From assembly GCF_914767665.1 (NCBI RefSeq), contig NC_059505.1:42157506-42221505 (forward strand): DNA of 64,000 nt, given 5' to 3'. The DNA is from Harmonia axyridis. Taxonomy: Eukaryota; Arthropoda; Insecta; Coleoptera; Coccinellidae. Under the pieces are notes generated by a model that did not search any database, was not told the origin of the DNA, and worked only from the letters and a program-made list of their open reading frames with translations. The translations under genes and the position numbers were made by a program. Each line of letters opens with the position of its first letter. The stretch's first letter is position 1. Shown piece by piece: positions 34,576-48,000 of the stretch.

Positions 34576-35829
34576 ATGTCATTTTTCAGAGCTTTGAGTA
34601 GGAATCTGCCCTACATAACACAACAATTTGGAGCTTTACTTGGCAACACCAGTGCATCTGTTAAAACAATATGTGGAATAGTTTTGTTAAGTTACTGCTT
34701 ATCATTTTCAGATGATGCAGTTCGAGTAATTTCAGTAACACCTGGACTCTTAATGCCACCGGGTTTCTGGCTGTGGACTGCTTTCACCTTTTGTTTTTTA
34801 GAAATATATTTTTGGGAAGTTTTAGTTGATATAGTGACAGTGGGGCTGTGCGGTAAACTTATAGAACCGTTATGGGGACAGATGGAAATGCTTTCTTTCT
34901 TTGCCATAGTCAATTTTGGTGTGGCAGTTATAACAACGATATTTTATATGGTCCTTTTTGCTTTTACAAGCAATGATGAGTTGCTTTTCGAAGTACACAT
35001 TCATGGACTGGCCGGATATATTGCCGGTGTATCTGTGGCTGTAAAACAAATTATGCCTGATCTTGTTATTGTCAAAACACCTTTAGGAAAGCTCAGTAAC
35101 AAAAATATTCCGCTGACTGTATTTTTAATTTCCTTAATTTGTTGGTTGATTGGTTTCTTAGATGGAACTTATCCAGTCATGTTTTTGAGTGGATTGATTG
35201 TAAGTTGGGTATACCTCAGATTTTATCAAAAACACAGTAATGGGAGTCGTGGTGATATGGCAGATTGTTTCACGTTTGCAAGGTAAAAAAAATAGTTTTC
35301 TTTGAATTAAAATCTAATAAATGCATTCTTTAGCTTTTTGCCAAATGTTATTCAACCTCCAGTGGTGGTGATTAGTAATAGTATTCACAGCATTCTTGTG
35401 AAACTTGGAGTATGTCGAAAAGTTGTTAGAAGATTTGATATTGCAAATCCAACTGGAGTTATGATAGTACCTGGCAATGATCAACATGATGCGGAAAGAA
35501 GAAGGTAATTGAATTTTCTACTTAAAAAATTATCCTATTCTTAGAAGCGAACTCAAATATGTTTGTTTTTCAGGCAAATCGCATTGAAGGCTCTGAGTGA
35601 ACGCCTATCAAAACACCAACAAGACAAGCAGCCACTTCTACCAAAGACCACAAGAGATCTTAAGCCCAATGCACTTTCTAAATCTCCAAGCCAGCCCCCA
35701 GCTTCATCACATCACTCTGCATCAACATCGCCTCGATCAACCCAACAAACAGAACAGAATACTGAAGAGGTTTCAATCAATGTTGGAGCATCAACTTCAT
35801 TCACCCCTACGACTTCTACAACTTTGTAA
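34576..35829 (+). CDS. transmembrane protein 115 (TMEM115 / PL6)
   Basis: A Golgi multi-pass membrane protein of the rhomboid-like TMEM115 family, implicated in Golgi-to-ER retrograde transport. Exons 34576-35282, 35334-35504 and 35574-35829 give 377 residues (the human protein is about 350). I chose the ATG giving MSFFRALSRNLPYITQQ, because the open frame upstream is not family-like. Visible features are a hydrophobic helix TICGIVLLSYCLSF, PPGFWLWTAFTF, FWEVLVDIVTVGLCGKLIEP, WGQMEML, HIHGLAGYIAG, and the conserved C-terminal cytosolic start FLPNVIQPPVVVISNSIHS. The last exon is a Ser/Thr/Gln-rich tail, presumably disordered. It converges on RpL19. Confidence 0.95.
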
Positions 35830-36525
35830 ATATTCGTGATTACAAAATAAAAAACCAGAAGAATTGATATTTGTAAATTATTACGGATCACTGATTTATG
35901 TATAGAAGCAATGAGCATTATTTATATTATATTTTGTAATATATCATAGGTAACAATTTTATTAAAACTGATGTTAATTTGTATTTTTGTCAGAAAATCA
36001 ATAAGCCCTCTATTCCCTCAGAAATATAAATTTTGGACCATTATAACAGATGAGAAAATTCAATACTGTTATCTATTCTCAAAAACAAATAGAATTCTAG
36101 TATCCAGTATTTAAAGAATTAATAAATTCAGAATAACTTATGATTATGAAGACATTCTTCAGCACATCTGATAAGAGTTAATTTAATTTACTCATTTCAA
36201 AGGAACCAAAAGGATTTCAAACTAATTGAATAAAAATTATTCAGAGTTCACAGTGGACTTGGTATTGCACTAATCATGAGTTATGTCAAGTTGAGCTAAA
36301 ATTCATAGTTAGACGATTTTGTTTGGAAACTTCAGACTAGGGGTAAAATTAAAAAAAATATTTAGGAAGTGTAAAAAATGATATATTGAACAGTTGTATG
36401 TTTATACATTTGTACATTTTGTACTGCAAAATATGATGGAAACATTGTATCCTTAAATAAAACTACAGACCTATATATATAATTGAAACAACGGCTCAAT
36501 TCTCATTCTTTATTGACTTCTCTAA
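35830..36525. other. convergent 3' flanks of TMEM115 and RpL19
   Basis: AT-rich with several AATAAA signals (for example near 35846 and 36455). No other feature is seen. Confidence 0.5.
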
Positions 36526-37113
36526 TCAAACTTCTTTAGGTTCTTCTTTGTCTTTGATAACAACTGCAGCTTTCTTCAGTTGAATCCTCTCTTCACGTCG
36601 TTTACGGGCTTCCTTGACCTTGAGTCTTCGGGCAATACCTTGGTCTTCCAATTGTTTGGCACGGGTCTTCTCTGCCTTCTTTTTGTGGATGTATTCCTTG
36701 AGGACTCTCTTGTTCTTGAAAACATTACCCTTAACCTTCATGTACAGAGTGTGGTATAAATGGTTATCGATTTTTTTTTGTTCTCTGTATTTTTTCAAAA
36801 ATCTTCTCAATACCCTCATCCTTTCGGTCCACAGCTTCTTGACTGGCATTCTAGCATTGGCGGTACCTTTCCTCTTACCAAAACCACAATGTCTGCCTTT
36901 AGCACGAGCCAATGCATTTTTGCGTGCACGTGCTCTAGAATGAACTGCAACAGGTTTTTTGATGATGAAACCATCCTTGATCAGGGTCCTTATGTTCTGC
37001 CTGGAATTAGCATTCGACAATTCGCTAATTTCGTTGGGGTCCAACCAGACTTTCTTCTTTCCACATCTCAATACTGAGGCGGCTAACCTCTTTTGCAGTT
37101 TCAACGAACTCAT
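36526..37113 (-). CDS. RpL19: 60S ribosomal protein L19 (eL19)
   Basis: A large-subunit ribosomal protein, 195 residues in one uninterrupted exon. I chose the start MSSLKLQKRLAASVL, which matches the family N-terminus. An in-frame ATG six codons upstream adds non-family residues. Other diagnostic stretches are CGKKKVWLDPNE, LIKDGFIIKKP, HSRARARKN, GRHCGFGKRKGTANARMP and VKKLWTERMRVLRR, followed by a long basic/acidic helical tail (KAEKTRAKQLEDQ). A polypyrimidine start signal on the - strand (TCTTTCT with C+1 near 37170) gives a 57-base leader, consistent with a TCT/TOP-regulated gene. Confidence 0.97.
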   Translation of the reverse strand: MSSLKLQKRLAASVLRCGKKKVWLDPNEISELSNANSRQNIRTLIKDGFIIKKPVAVHSRARARKNALARAKGRHCGFGKRKGTANARMPVKKLWTERMRVLRRFLKKYREQKKIDNHLYHTLYMKVKGNVFKNKRVLKEYIHKKKAEKTRAKQLEDQGIARRLKVKEARKRREERIQLKKAAVVIKDKEEPKEV

Positions 37114-37180
37114 TTTCAGAGATACACGCACTGAATCACACTCAAGTATGGCAGCCGACGCAAAAGAAAGAGAGGTTGAA
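37114..37180 (-). promoter_or_regulatory. TCT/TOP initiator and leader of RpL19
   Basis: On the - strand, ACCTCTCTTTCTTTTGCG sits 40-60 bases upstream of the ATG. The TCTTTCT match to the YC(+1)TTTYY consensus places the start near 37170. Such initiators mark ribosomal protein genes in insects. Confidence 0.55.
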
Positions 37181-38066
37181 ATATGTCACTGTGGTCTGTC
37201 TTAGTCATAGACTAATATTACATTGCCAACCGAAAGAAGTAAAAGCTCAAAAAAGATTTTAAAAAATTTCTAATTTAATTCCTTTATTAACGCTTTAATT
37301 TGATGAATTCATATCTAATAATGAAGATTTACAATTTTTAAATAAAATTGATGATCTAGTATATCCGTTTCAAAGGTGTTTTTCATCTACTTGCACACAC
37401 ACCTTTTTTTATACATTTTTAGGAAACTACATTCTTTTTTGTCAATAACGATTTTTTTTTCACTTGGGCGCAACTGAGAATACAAATTTTTAATTAAAAA
37501 TTGTAGTATTGAATAATCCCAAAATAGATACTCACCCTAGCGGATAAATTACAAAGTTAGGAAACGAGTAATCTGTTAACTTATGAGTTTTTTAGATACT
37601 ATTTATGCTGAAATCATCATTTTATATTCAATTGTTGGTGAAATTCGTAATTCTCTCAACGATAGTTGAAACTGCGAATATTCGTGTTTTTTTATTTACA
37701 AACAGGGAGCAATAAATTTTTAAGAAAACGACAATGTTCATTTCTATCTTCCAATGATGAAAGGAAAAAAATTCCATTCATAAAACAGTTAATAGCTGGG
37801 TTTATATTTGAGTGATATGCTTCATTTTTTTCAGCATTAAATAAGGGATATAATTATGTTCACACAGATAAATTAATGATCATTGAAAACACATCTTTAA
37901 TTGATCATTATACATGCTTCGTTATCCAACCCAAATTAATTCCTATATCCTATTCGAATGATAAAATCTATACATTCAAACAATACCCTAATATACAAAT
38001 ACATCGAAAAAATTTAATTTTTTATTTTTGTATTCAATCAAGTATCAGTAGTGAAATTACACAATA
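37181..38066. other. divergent intergenic region
   Basis: AT-rich DNA between RpL19 and the DUF1091-like gene. No gene or repeat is recognised. Confidence 0.45.
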
Positions 38067-38816
38067 ATGAATATTGCTTTTGTTCTTTCATTCTTGATAA
38101 TTTCATCATTTTTGGTACAAAATATATGTTCAGAAGTAAGTATGTTGAAGAACGAAGAATATTTTTTTAATAATTTTGTTTTTAGCAAGCATATAGGCTT
38201 ATGCATGAAAAAGCTGAGCTTGTGTTTTATCAGAAAGATGCAGTGGAAGAAGACATTAAGTTAATTGTGAAAAAAATCAACACTACACAAATATCTGTTA
38301 CTTTCAGTATTAAAATGGCAATTGATATTGTAGATAGGAAAATTATGGTAGATCCATTTTTTTTCAACTTTCAGGAGATAGAAATTTATAAATTTATATT
38401 TTAGTCCAAAGTGAGCGTTGATAGGTTGCATGGAATGGAATACAAACACAGTGGCACATCTCTAACTAGTAACTTATGTGAGAACTGGCAGAAAAATGCA
38501 TTTGGAATGAAAGATATGATTTCGAAATATGGAAATCTTGATGTATGCACATTGAAAAAGGTAAAGAACAACAAAAGTTATCTCATTTATACAAATATAT
38601 TCGATTATGCGTATGATCATAATTTTCATTTAAAAATTGCAGGGGGTCACTTATTATGTCAATGATTTCATTGCTGATTCTTCGAATTTTCCGACATTTC
38701 TCCCTTATGGAAGCTACAAGATTGTAATAGATATTTATTACCAAAATACAACAATCACATATCCTTTATTTCTTATACACTGGTATGCTAAGGTTGAAAA
38801 ACTTATGAAATTTTGA
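38067..38816 (+). CDS. secreted DUF1091 / ML-like small protein
   Basis: A predicted secreted protein of 186 residues. Exons 38067-38135, 38186-38347, 38405-38560 and 38643-38816 are all in phase 0. The N-terminus is a signal peptide (MNIAFVLSFLIISSFLVQ, cleavage around CSE/Q). The C-terminal half has the insect DUF1091 layout: LCENWQKN, MISKYGNLDVC, then LKKGVTYYVNDF, SNFPTFLPYGSYKIVID and YPLFLIHW. This pattern (spaced cysteines, a GN-x-x-x-C-x-x-K-x-G segment, then FP-x-x-x-P-x-G-x-Y) is related to MD-2-like lipid-binding folds. Members occur in extracellular fluids and chemosensory tissue, but the ligand cannot be inferred. It lies 284 bp upstream of GCN1 on the same strand, with AATAAA just after the stop. 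Confidence 0.75.
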
Positions 38817-39099
38817 ATTCAATAAATTTTAAAGGAAATTATAATTAAACCAATGAAGTTATAAATAACTGTATCTTAATCTTGAAATAAACGATTCATC
38901 TATTTTGTGTTTGGATAAACCTGCTTCAAAATTTAGTTTTTCCCATGAAAATCTGTTTGTAAAAAATGGCAAAGAGAAAAGAAGCCATTGACAGTAATTT
39001 TTGGATCTGTGAACGAGAACTGACAACTGCCAAAAAAATCTCTAACCTTAATAATGCTACCCTGTTTGTTGTGCATGGTGATAAATTTGTAATGAAAAT

Positions 39100-42000
39100 A
39101 TGGGAGATAAAAGGGTAATTATATATAAATGCCGATGAAATTGGCTCTTCCATATGAAAAGCGGAAATTCTGTAATGTTTAAAAAATTGGGTTTCCTTTC
39201 AGCTATCAAAAGCATTGAAGGATCTTCCTTATAGGGTGCAAACTGCAAGTTTAAAAGAACGTAAAGAGGTCGTTGAAGATGTAATTTATGTGCTGCCTAT
39301 GCCTGGTAATACAATTCCATTTCTTCCATTTGAAATATTGATAACATTTCAAATTTATTTTAGGCGTCAGCGCTAATATAGTAAGAGGAATTTGTAAAGT
39401 TATTCAGTTGACTTTACCAAGATACAGGGATAGTTCATCTCAGCAACTTGTAAGAAATTTAATCTTTTCTTTAATTGAACATCATCCAGATAATGCAATT
39501 AAGGGATTATGTGGAATATTACTAGATATAGCCAAGCTGCACAAGAATCTAGTAGTAACGTAATAATTATAAATGACTTTGTTTTCCTATCTCTACATTC
39601 TTTCCTATTCTAGTTCGAACACATGCCAGACTGGATTGTATGCTCTCCATTGGTCTTGCATATTACTTACACATGGTTGGAAACAGAATGATGTTGTGCT
39701 TTTGGAACATATCCCACAAATTGTGGAAATACAGTCTATTTTATATTCTAATGTTGAAGCTGGTAACAATGCGAAGAGATCCACAAAAGCCTTTAATTTG
39801 GTGAGAGAATTTAAGTCGACATTCTCCAATTGACCTTTCATAACTTATTTTATTTTAGTTAAACTCTGCGTTCGAAAAAATACCAGACTGTGAAAAACTG
39901 TATTTAGAAACCATGAAAAACTTAGAGCAGTCTCCTTCTATCGTAGTTTTCTCGGCTGCTATTGCTAAGAGATTATCCTTAATAAAAAACACTTCTCTTT
40001 TTGAAAACTATGTGGTGAGTAATATCATTGCAATTTTCCAGAGTATTAAATAATGTACCTTTTTAAATTTTACAGGAAAATGTTTTGGATTCCTATATTA
40101 AGAATTTCATCAGTTGTAAAAATAAACCTTCAGTAGAATTGATATCAGCTTGTAGTCCTATCTTTTTCTCTGTCACTGAAGAACATTTCAAAAAATCTTT
40201 ACTACCTGCTATTCTGAAAGCTATGTTGAGAAATCCAGAAGTATTAATCGAATGTATGCCGATGATCATAAGAAATGCAAGTGTTAAACTAGACTTGAGT
40301 GCTCATGCTATGGGTATTGGAGAAAGCATAATTGGTAAATAACAAGATGAGAAAAAGAATAACAGAAATTTTTGAGAGTGAACTATTTTTTCAGCAAATT
40401 TGTATTCCAAAAACGATCAGGCAAGAGACGATGCTGCAAATGCATTACAAGCCCTTGCTCTAGGAATCACACAGGCTAGTGCTATTGAAAGTCTGATTGT
40501 GAAGATTTTCTCTGTACTTGACGGCTCACAAGGGAAGTTGACGGTAGTCGATCACAAGATCAGCGTTTTGGAGGTCAGTATATTGAAATAAATCGATAAA
40601 ATTGATATTTTTGATCACTTGTTCCAAAAGAACAAAGTGTGGCTAAAATTTAAAAGTCAGTTGCGAAATATTAGGAAGTATCTTCATGCAAAATTTTGTT
40701 CAATCATTTTTGTTAGGATCGTATCGTTGAGAAATTTGAAAATAATTATTTTGTGAAATTTTAATTTAGCTAATAATAATATAATAAGTTATTCTGATCT
40801 GATAACAATATCTTTCGATTTTTAAGTTAATTTAGTAACAAAAATGTGTAAAAAAATTACATGAAAACAAAATTGATAAAGTTCATGTTAATGCTTTATT
40901 ATTTTGGAAATTTCTATGATATTTTTCTTGCAGGGAGCTGGCAAACTTAGTATTTGCCATACTAAGTTAGACAAAGACACCATGCAAGCGTTAATCCCCA
41001 AAGTTATTGACTTATTCATTAAGGTCTTGTCTCTCGAGGTGGCAGAAAAATCTCTTTGTCACTGTTTGGAGATGCTGTCCTTGTGGACCTCAAAATTAGA
41101 AGCAGAACTTCCCAAAAAATTGATTGAGACTATCAAGGTAAATTATTTGAAATTTCAATACATCCCAAGTCCAAAATCGTTATTGGATTTTCGTTATTTT
41201 ATGTTTTTAGAAGGGAATGACTGTCAAAACTGCAACACCCTTAGTAAGAACGAGTTACCTGAAGCTGATATTGAGGAGCAAATTCTTGCCTTCTAAAGAG
41301 TTGATTCCCGTAATTCTGAAATCTGTAGAGAACGCTGTCAACCAATCGTCTAATGCACAATCTGTAACCGAAGGATTGTGTGCTGTGTGTGTCCTCTTGA
41401 AAGTCGTCAGTCTCAGTAACGATAAGGAGAATGGTTTTCATAACATGTGGCACATTGTTCTCGATATGGATAAGCAGGTCTTCGTGTCTGAGAAATTTTT
41501 GTCCAGTGCATCACCAGATGGTAAAATAAATCTTTTTTTGGCATTTATATTCTTCCAAATTTGCTTGATTCGATTTCTCATTTTGATTCTTCAATTGTAG
41601 GTTTGGTCCTTGTTATGGAACTCTGCGAAAAACTTTTGCTAAATTATCCGGACAAACTTGGAGCCAAAACTTCACCTTTGTACAAAGCTGTTATATTTTG
41701 CGTGACTTCTGGTTCATCCCAAGTGAGAAGAACCTGTTTTCCGATTTTGAAAAGTATGGTTAACGATGACAATAGAGGTTCCTCATTAGCTAGAGCTTTG
41801 TTCCATGAATTTACAGTGTTTTTGGACTCTCCAGCAGTTAAAGTAAGTGTTAAAGTGTTTTCCACAGTTTTGAATACATAAAGGGTGTATCAATAAGGGT
41901 GCATGAGTGAAAGGTTCCATAACACATGGTTATAACGTAGGTATTTGTGAATGGAGACTTAATTTTCAAACATTTTCTTTCTATATATGGTGGTATAACA

Positions 42001-45000
42001 GCTCGTATAATATATATATTGGTCTGTCATAATATAACCAAAATGTCACAATGACAGCCATAATGTCACAATGACAGCCATAATGTCACAATGACAGCCA
42101 TAATGTCACAATGACAGTCAAAATGTCACAATGACAATCAAAATGTCACGCAATTCAAATTTTGCGCTCTTATTGATGCACTTTTAGATTTCCTCTGACA
42201 TCATATGCGTTTTTTAGAGCACTATAGAAAGGAGACTGAAAGACCAGACTGATTCTACAGATATTTCACCTCATGCCTTAGTCGAATGTATTTCCACCTT
42301 ATGTTCGTCAACCAAGTTGTCCGTTGAACACAAGGAATTGCTAGCATTGGATGCAATTTTACCTTGTCACCATCCGGTAGTCTCAGCGGCAGCTCCAGGA
42401 TTATGGTTGAAAATCGTTAAGCATTTAGGAATCCAACCCAAGGATTTGGTTGTTAAATACATTGCACAATTCAAGAGTGATCTCATAGAAAATTATCACA
42501 CATCTTCTGTAAGTAATTAACCGATAATTTGAATTAGTTCTCTGTTTAGAAAAAGACATCCTTTGATTTTAAATCTTCGTATTTTCAAGGCCAAACAATT
42601 TGCTCTTGCGAGTATAGTACAAATCAGTCCGGAAAAGATTTTACCACCTTTAATAGAAACTGTAATAAACAATTTGCAAGATCCGAGAATTTGTCAAATG
42701 AGTAAAGATGATTATTTCACTTTTCTCACTCCAGAAGGTGAACTTTACGATAAAAGTGTGATACCAGGGTAAGTAATATCGTCGCTAAGTTCAGGCCCCA
42801 TTCTTATTCGTTGAAACTTTACTTTAGGGATGATTCCAATAAAGAGATGAATATGAAGAGAGAAAGTAAAGCTTACAGTTATAAAGAGCAGTTGGAAGAG
42901 CTACAACTGAGACGTGAACTCGAAGAGAAAAAGAGGAAAGCTGGTAAATTGCAAGCTCCCAAATATACTCAAAAACAATTGGAAGCCATTAATAATCAAA
43001 AAGCTAAAGAGCAAGCTATAAGGTCAAGATTATCAGAGGTAATTAGTAAGACCTGTTTCATAATCGAAAGTAAAGTCTCCTTTTCCGTGGAAAGACTCCT
43101 TTACAAATGAAACGTGTTCGATGAATCAATTTTAAGGTTAAAGAACGCTTGAAGTGTCCCTTATCATAAAGTCCGAATAGTGACCTCGTTTATACACAGA
43201 ATATTATACCAATTTTTTTTTGTCAACAAAATTTCAGTTCCTCTCAAATATTATCAAATGCCAGCAATAAATCCCTACTTCTCAGAATAGCCACCCCTAG
43301 GAAATTTGACAGTTACAAATAAAAGGAAGCTTTCTCTAAAAGACGGCCTAATTATGTTTATGAAACTGGAGCCACTTAAAAACTCCCCTTAAAGACTACG
43401 TTCTGATAAAACGGTTTTCACCAAAAGGAGCCTTTATGCAAAGATTGTGGAGCTAGCCCTTTGCCATCATACAAAATCCAACACTAACATTAATTCTTCC
43501 TAGGTAAATGCCATTGTTATTAACTCGGTATCGATGATTAAAGCAGCTTCAATGGGTAATCCCACAGAGGTATCTCTGTACCTCAAAGATCTGTTGCCTG
43601 TTCTTATCAAAGGTCTACAGAGCCCTCTGGCAGCCCCTTATTTATCCAAGCTGTTCACAGATCTTCGATGTGTTGTGTTTTCTCAAGCCGACACTTCAGC
43701 CGAAATAATCGCTTTCATCACTTTGAGGTTATTGAAGCCGCAGTGTGACCTTGACGCCAACTGGGAAGAAGAAGATCTCAATAAGGCTATGGTTAGTGAT
43801 TTTTTTCAAAATGAAAACTTATACAACAACGGCAAATCGTGATTTGAAATTATAAATGTTTCAGTTGAGGACTATGAATCTGATCTACGAGAAGACGGTG
43901 AAAAGAAGGAGCGAAGACAATAAACTTACTTTATTTAGTGCCCCCGCCTTCTGCTATACATTCCCGTTCTTGAGGAGTAGTTTTCTATCTGATTATGCCA
44001 ATAAACACGAAGAATTTCTATTTACGGGTATACAGATTATAACGGAACATTCCAAGTTGCGTGGAGGTTTAGGCGATAAAGTTGCGACTGATTATTCCAT
44101 GCCCAGAGATGCCTCCAACGGTAGTTTGAGTAAGAATAGGCAGTGTTCGAAGGATGTCTATCATCCTAGATATTTGCCCAGTGGTCAAATGTTCGAACTA
44201 CTCATCCATATTATTAGTGAGTTGTTTTTTCTATTCTATTACCATTGTATTAAAATTACATAGTAGAACGACGTCCCTATATCGATATTATAGAGGTTTG
44301 ATAAATACATTTGGAAAGATTGGATATTAAATGATATTCCAGAGAAAATTCATGGTCCAGTGAAACAGTGCTACAATCAATACATCTGCGTGATACGATA
44401 TTGATTAAATGGGTATTCTCTTTCAATGGCAAAGTGGGGATGGTCACAGTATCTCGCTATTTGTTGAATATCCCATCTTTTCAAATCTGTAATGGTCTGG
44501 TAGCTTTATATAAATAAACTTTTGGATGAAAGTTGTTGTCCTACTATGTAATCTTTTTATTTGTAGCACAGATTGTTGAATAGGCAAATTTCAGATCAAA
44601 CTTCCGGGAGAGTCCAATCTCAAGCTGAGGCTTGTCTGCTCGATGTAGCTAAATGTTTAAGTGGCAAAGAAGACTGTTCAGAAGCCTCCAAAGCGGAAAT
44701 CGACGTTCTCTTAGAAGCCCTGCAAAGACCTGAGCCTGTTGTCAGAGATGCTGCGCTTAGAGCTTTGACAATTCTCATCGACTGTCTACCAACGTTCGAA
44801 TCAGATTCATCGTATGCTCTTAAATTGAACAAGAGGGTGTGGATCGCCAAATTTGACGAAATGAAGGAAAACTGGTAAATTAATATTATCGTATTTTTCT
44901 TTGAATATTGTTTCCTGTTCGACTAAAATTCTTAAAACAAAAATTCAGTGTTTTAGCCGATGAGCTGTGGAACCTTGGAGAAATGAATTTCCCTACTGAG

Positions 45001-48000
45001 TTATCCGATGAACTTTTAGTCGACGTAGAACTTAGCGTGCAGCCTGTTCAAGCGGCTGCAGCCAAAGCACTTGCGGCTCTCCTAGAAATGAATAGGAGGC
45101 AAGTTCAACAAACCCTTACAGCCCTACTCAAAATGTACCAGGACAAATTAGAAGTAATACTTGAAGATTTTTGATGAAAAAGTATTAAGCCGTTTTATTT
45201 CAGATGATTCCCCCTATATTAGACGAATTCGGTAGAGAAATCGAACCTGCCATCGATACTTGGCAACCTAGGCGCGGTGTTGCCTTGGCTATAAATGAGA
45301 TAGCACCTCTTATAACCCCTTTGCAAATAGGAGATATTATTGAGTTCTTCGTTAACTCTTCGCTGAGGGATAGAAACGAAACTGTAAGGATAGAAATGTT
45401 GAACGCAGCTCTGAAGTTGGTAGACCTGCATGGAAAGGTAATGAAAATCGTTGTAAACTTGTTGTTGTGGAAGAATATAATGTATTATTCATTTATAAAT
45501 AACTATTATAACTTGCAGGAAACTGTGGGAACACTGTGGCCAGTTTTTGATAAATTCATGGGCACCTCTTCGAAACAGGCCCATTTCGACGCAGTGAAAC
45601 AGGCTGTCGTTATATTGATGGGCTCTCTTGCTCGTCATTTAGACGAGGATGACAACAGAATCAAACCTATCGTTACGAGGTTGGTCCAAGCCCTGAACAC
45701 GCCTTCACAAACTGTGAGTACATTTTCTAACCTAACACGAGAACTAACCTCACCTAACCAAACTTCTCGACGCTTCTGTTAGGTTCAAGAAGCGGTAGCC
45801 AAATGTTTGCCCCACCTGTGCTCTTCAGTGAAAGAAGAAGCCCCTGGAATAGTCAACAAACTTCTTCATCAATTGCTGAAAGGTGATAAGTACGGAGAGA
45901 GGAAGGGTGCTGCTTACGGTTTGGCCGGCATGATAAAAGGAATGGGCATTTTGGCTTTGAAACAGCAGGATATAATGACCAAACTGACGGACGCTATCCA
46001 AGACAAGAAAAATTACAAATTCAGAGAAGGTTGTCCTTTTCAAGATTCCAAGTCGAGCGTTTTATTCACTTATGAAATTTTTAGGTGCCCTGTTCGCTTT
46101 CGAGATGCTCTTCCAGATGCTTGGAAAGCTGTTCGAGCCTTACATCGTTCACGTGTTACCCCATTTACTGCAATGTTTCGGGGATTCTAGTCAGCATGTG
46201 CGTACAGCTGCAGACGATACGGCCAAAGTTATAATGAGTAAACTTTCCGGTCATGGAGTCAAGCTCATCTTACCTTCTCTTCTAGAAGCACTTAATGAAG
46301 ATTCTTGGAGGACTAAAACAGGTAAAGTCAACATCTTGTTTTGAATATTCCGTCTTTTAACGTTGGTGTGCCATCATTAGGTTCGGTGGAACTACTAGGA
46401 GCTATGGCCTACTGTGCCCCCAAACAGCTGTCATCCTGTTTACCGAGTATAGTACCAAAGTTGATAGAGGTCCTGAGCGATTCGCACATGAAGGTACAAG
46501 AGGCAGGAGCTGATGCACTCAAGGTCATCGGTTCCGTTATTCGTAATCCAGAAATTCAAGGTGAGCACTCAACTCTTCATGTTGCAACTCTACTTTTTGC
46601 TTCTTTCGGTATTTTTTCGGTAATGTTCAAATGGACACTGAAGGACCTAAGTTTTCTATTTCTAATTTGAAACGATCCTTTCAGTAGCTCTGGTTCAGTG
46701 TTTATTCAAAAAAATTTGTTATAAGAAGCAATAAATTCTTGTTTTTATCGCAGCAATTGTACCTGTACTTCTGAAGGCCCTTCAAGACCCTTCGAACAAA
46801 ACATCGGCATGTCTCCAAACCCTTTTGGACACCCAGTTTGTCCATTTCATCGACGCTCCATCGCTGGCACTCATAATGCCAGTGGTACAAAGGGCCTTCA
46901 TGGATCGCTCTACTGAAACCCGTAAGATGGCGGCACAGATCATCGGTAACATGTACTCACTTACGGACCAGAAGGATCTCATGCCTTACTTACCTACAAT
47001 CATACCTGGCTTGAAGACCTCTCTGCTAGACCCTGTACCAGAGGTAAACTGTCTTGGAGGTGTGTGCCTGAGTTGGGTTTATTTTTGGTGCATTTTAGGT
47101 TAGGAGCGTGAGCGCCAGAGCTTTGGGAGCCATGGTGAGAGGGATGGGCGAAAGTAGCTTCGAAGATCTCCTGCCCTGGTTGATGCAGACCTTAACATCC
47201 GAGTCCAGTTCCGTAGATAGGTCAGGAGCTGCTCAAGGTCTGTCGGAGGTCGTTGGAGGCTTAGGAGTCGAGAAGTTGCATAAGCTCATGCCCGAGATAA
47301 TAAGCACAGCGGAACGTAGCGATATAGCACCGCATGTTAAGGATGGATACATCATGATGTTCATTTATATGCCAGTTGTGTTCACAAGCGAGTTCACACC
47401 TTATATCGGTGAGTAGAAATTTACCATAAGGTCAATCTTGCCTAACCTTACATAACCTGAAAATTTGACGGTTGACAATATTTCTTATAGAATATGTAAT
47501 ATTTTTGATGTTAATTGTGATATAGAGTTTACTTGAACATCTGGAAGTGATAACTAATGATTCGATGTCAATAGGTCAAATCATCACACCGATTTTGAAG
47601 GCTTTGGCCGATGAGAATGAATATGTAAGAGAAACAGCACTGAAGGCTGGTCAAAGGATAGTTACCTTATATGCGGATTCGGCCATTTTACTTTTGCTGC
47701 CTGAACTGGAGAAAGGATTGTTCGATGAAAATTGGAGAATCCGATACAGGTGAGTTTTTGTTTATACAAGGAGATTTTTTTTTGGCTGAATCTTTTGACA
47801 GAAATAATTAATTAAAAAATTACTCATAACAATGTCTTAGGGGTTTGTAAAATGTTCAACAATAGGCTTAAAAATAGCAATTCCTTGGATTCTGTCAAAT
47901 TTAATCAAATACTTTTATCATGATGTAAAGGGTGGTTTTTTTAGAGCTATAGAACTTTAAATTGCAATAAAACAACGATGGATTATTCGATTGACGTGAA

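Noticed and set aside
35597..35839. Alternative frame in the last TMEM115 exon
   Set aside because: Out of frame with the TMEM115 protein, whose phase is fixed by the preceding exons.
36614..37204. Open frames opposite RpL19
   Set aside because: Shadow frames of a conserved, codon-biased ribosomal protein gene on the other strand.
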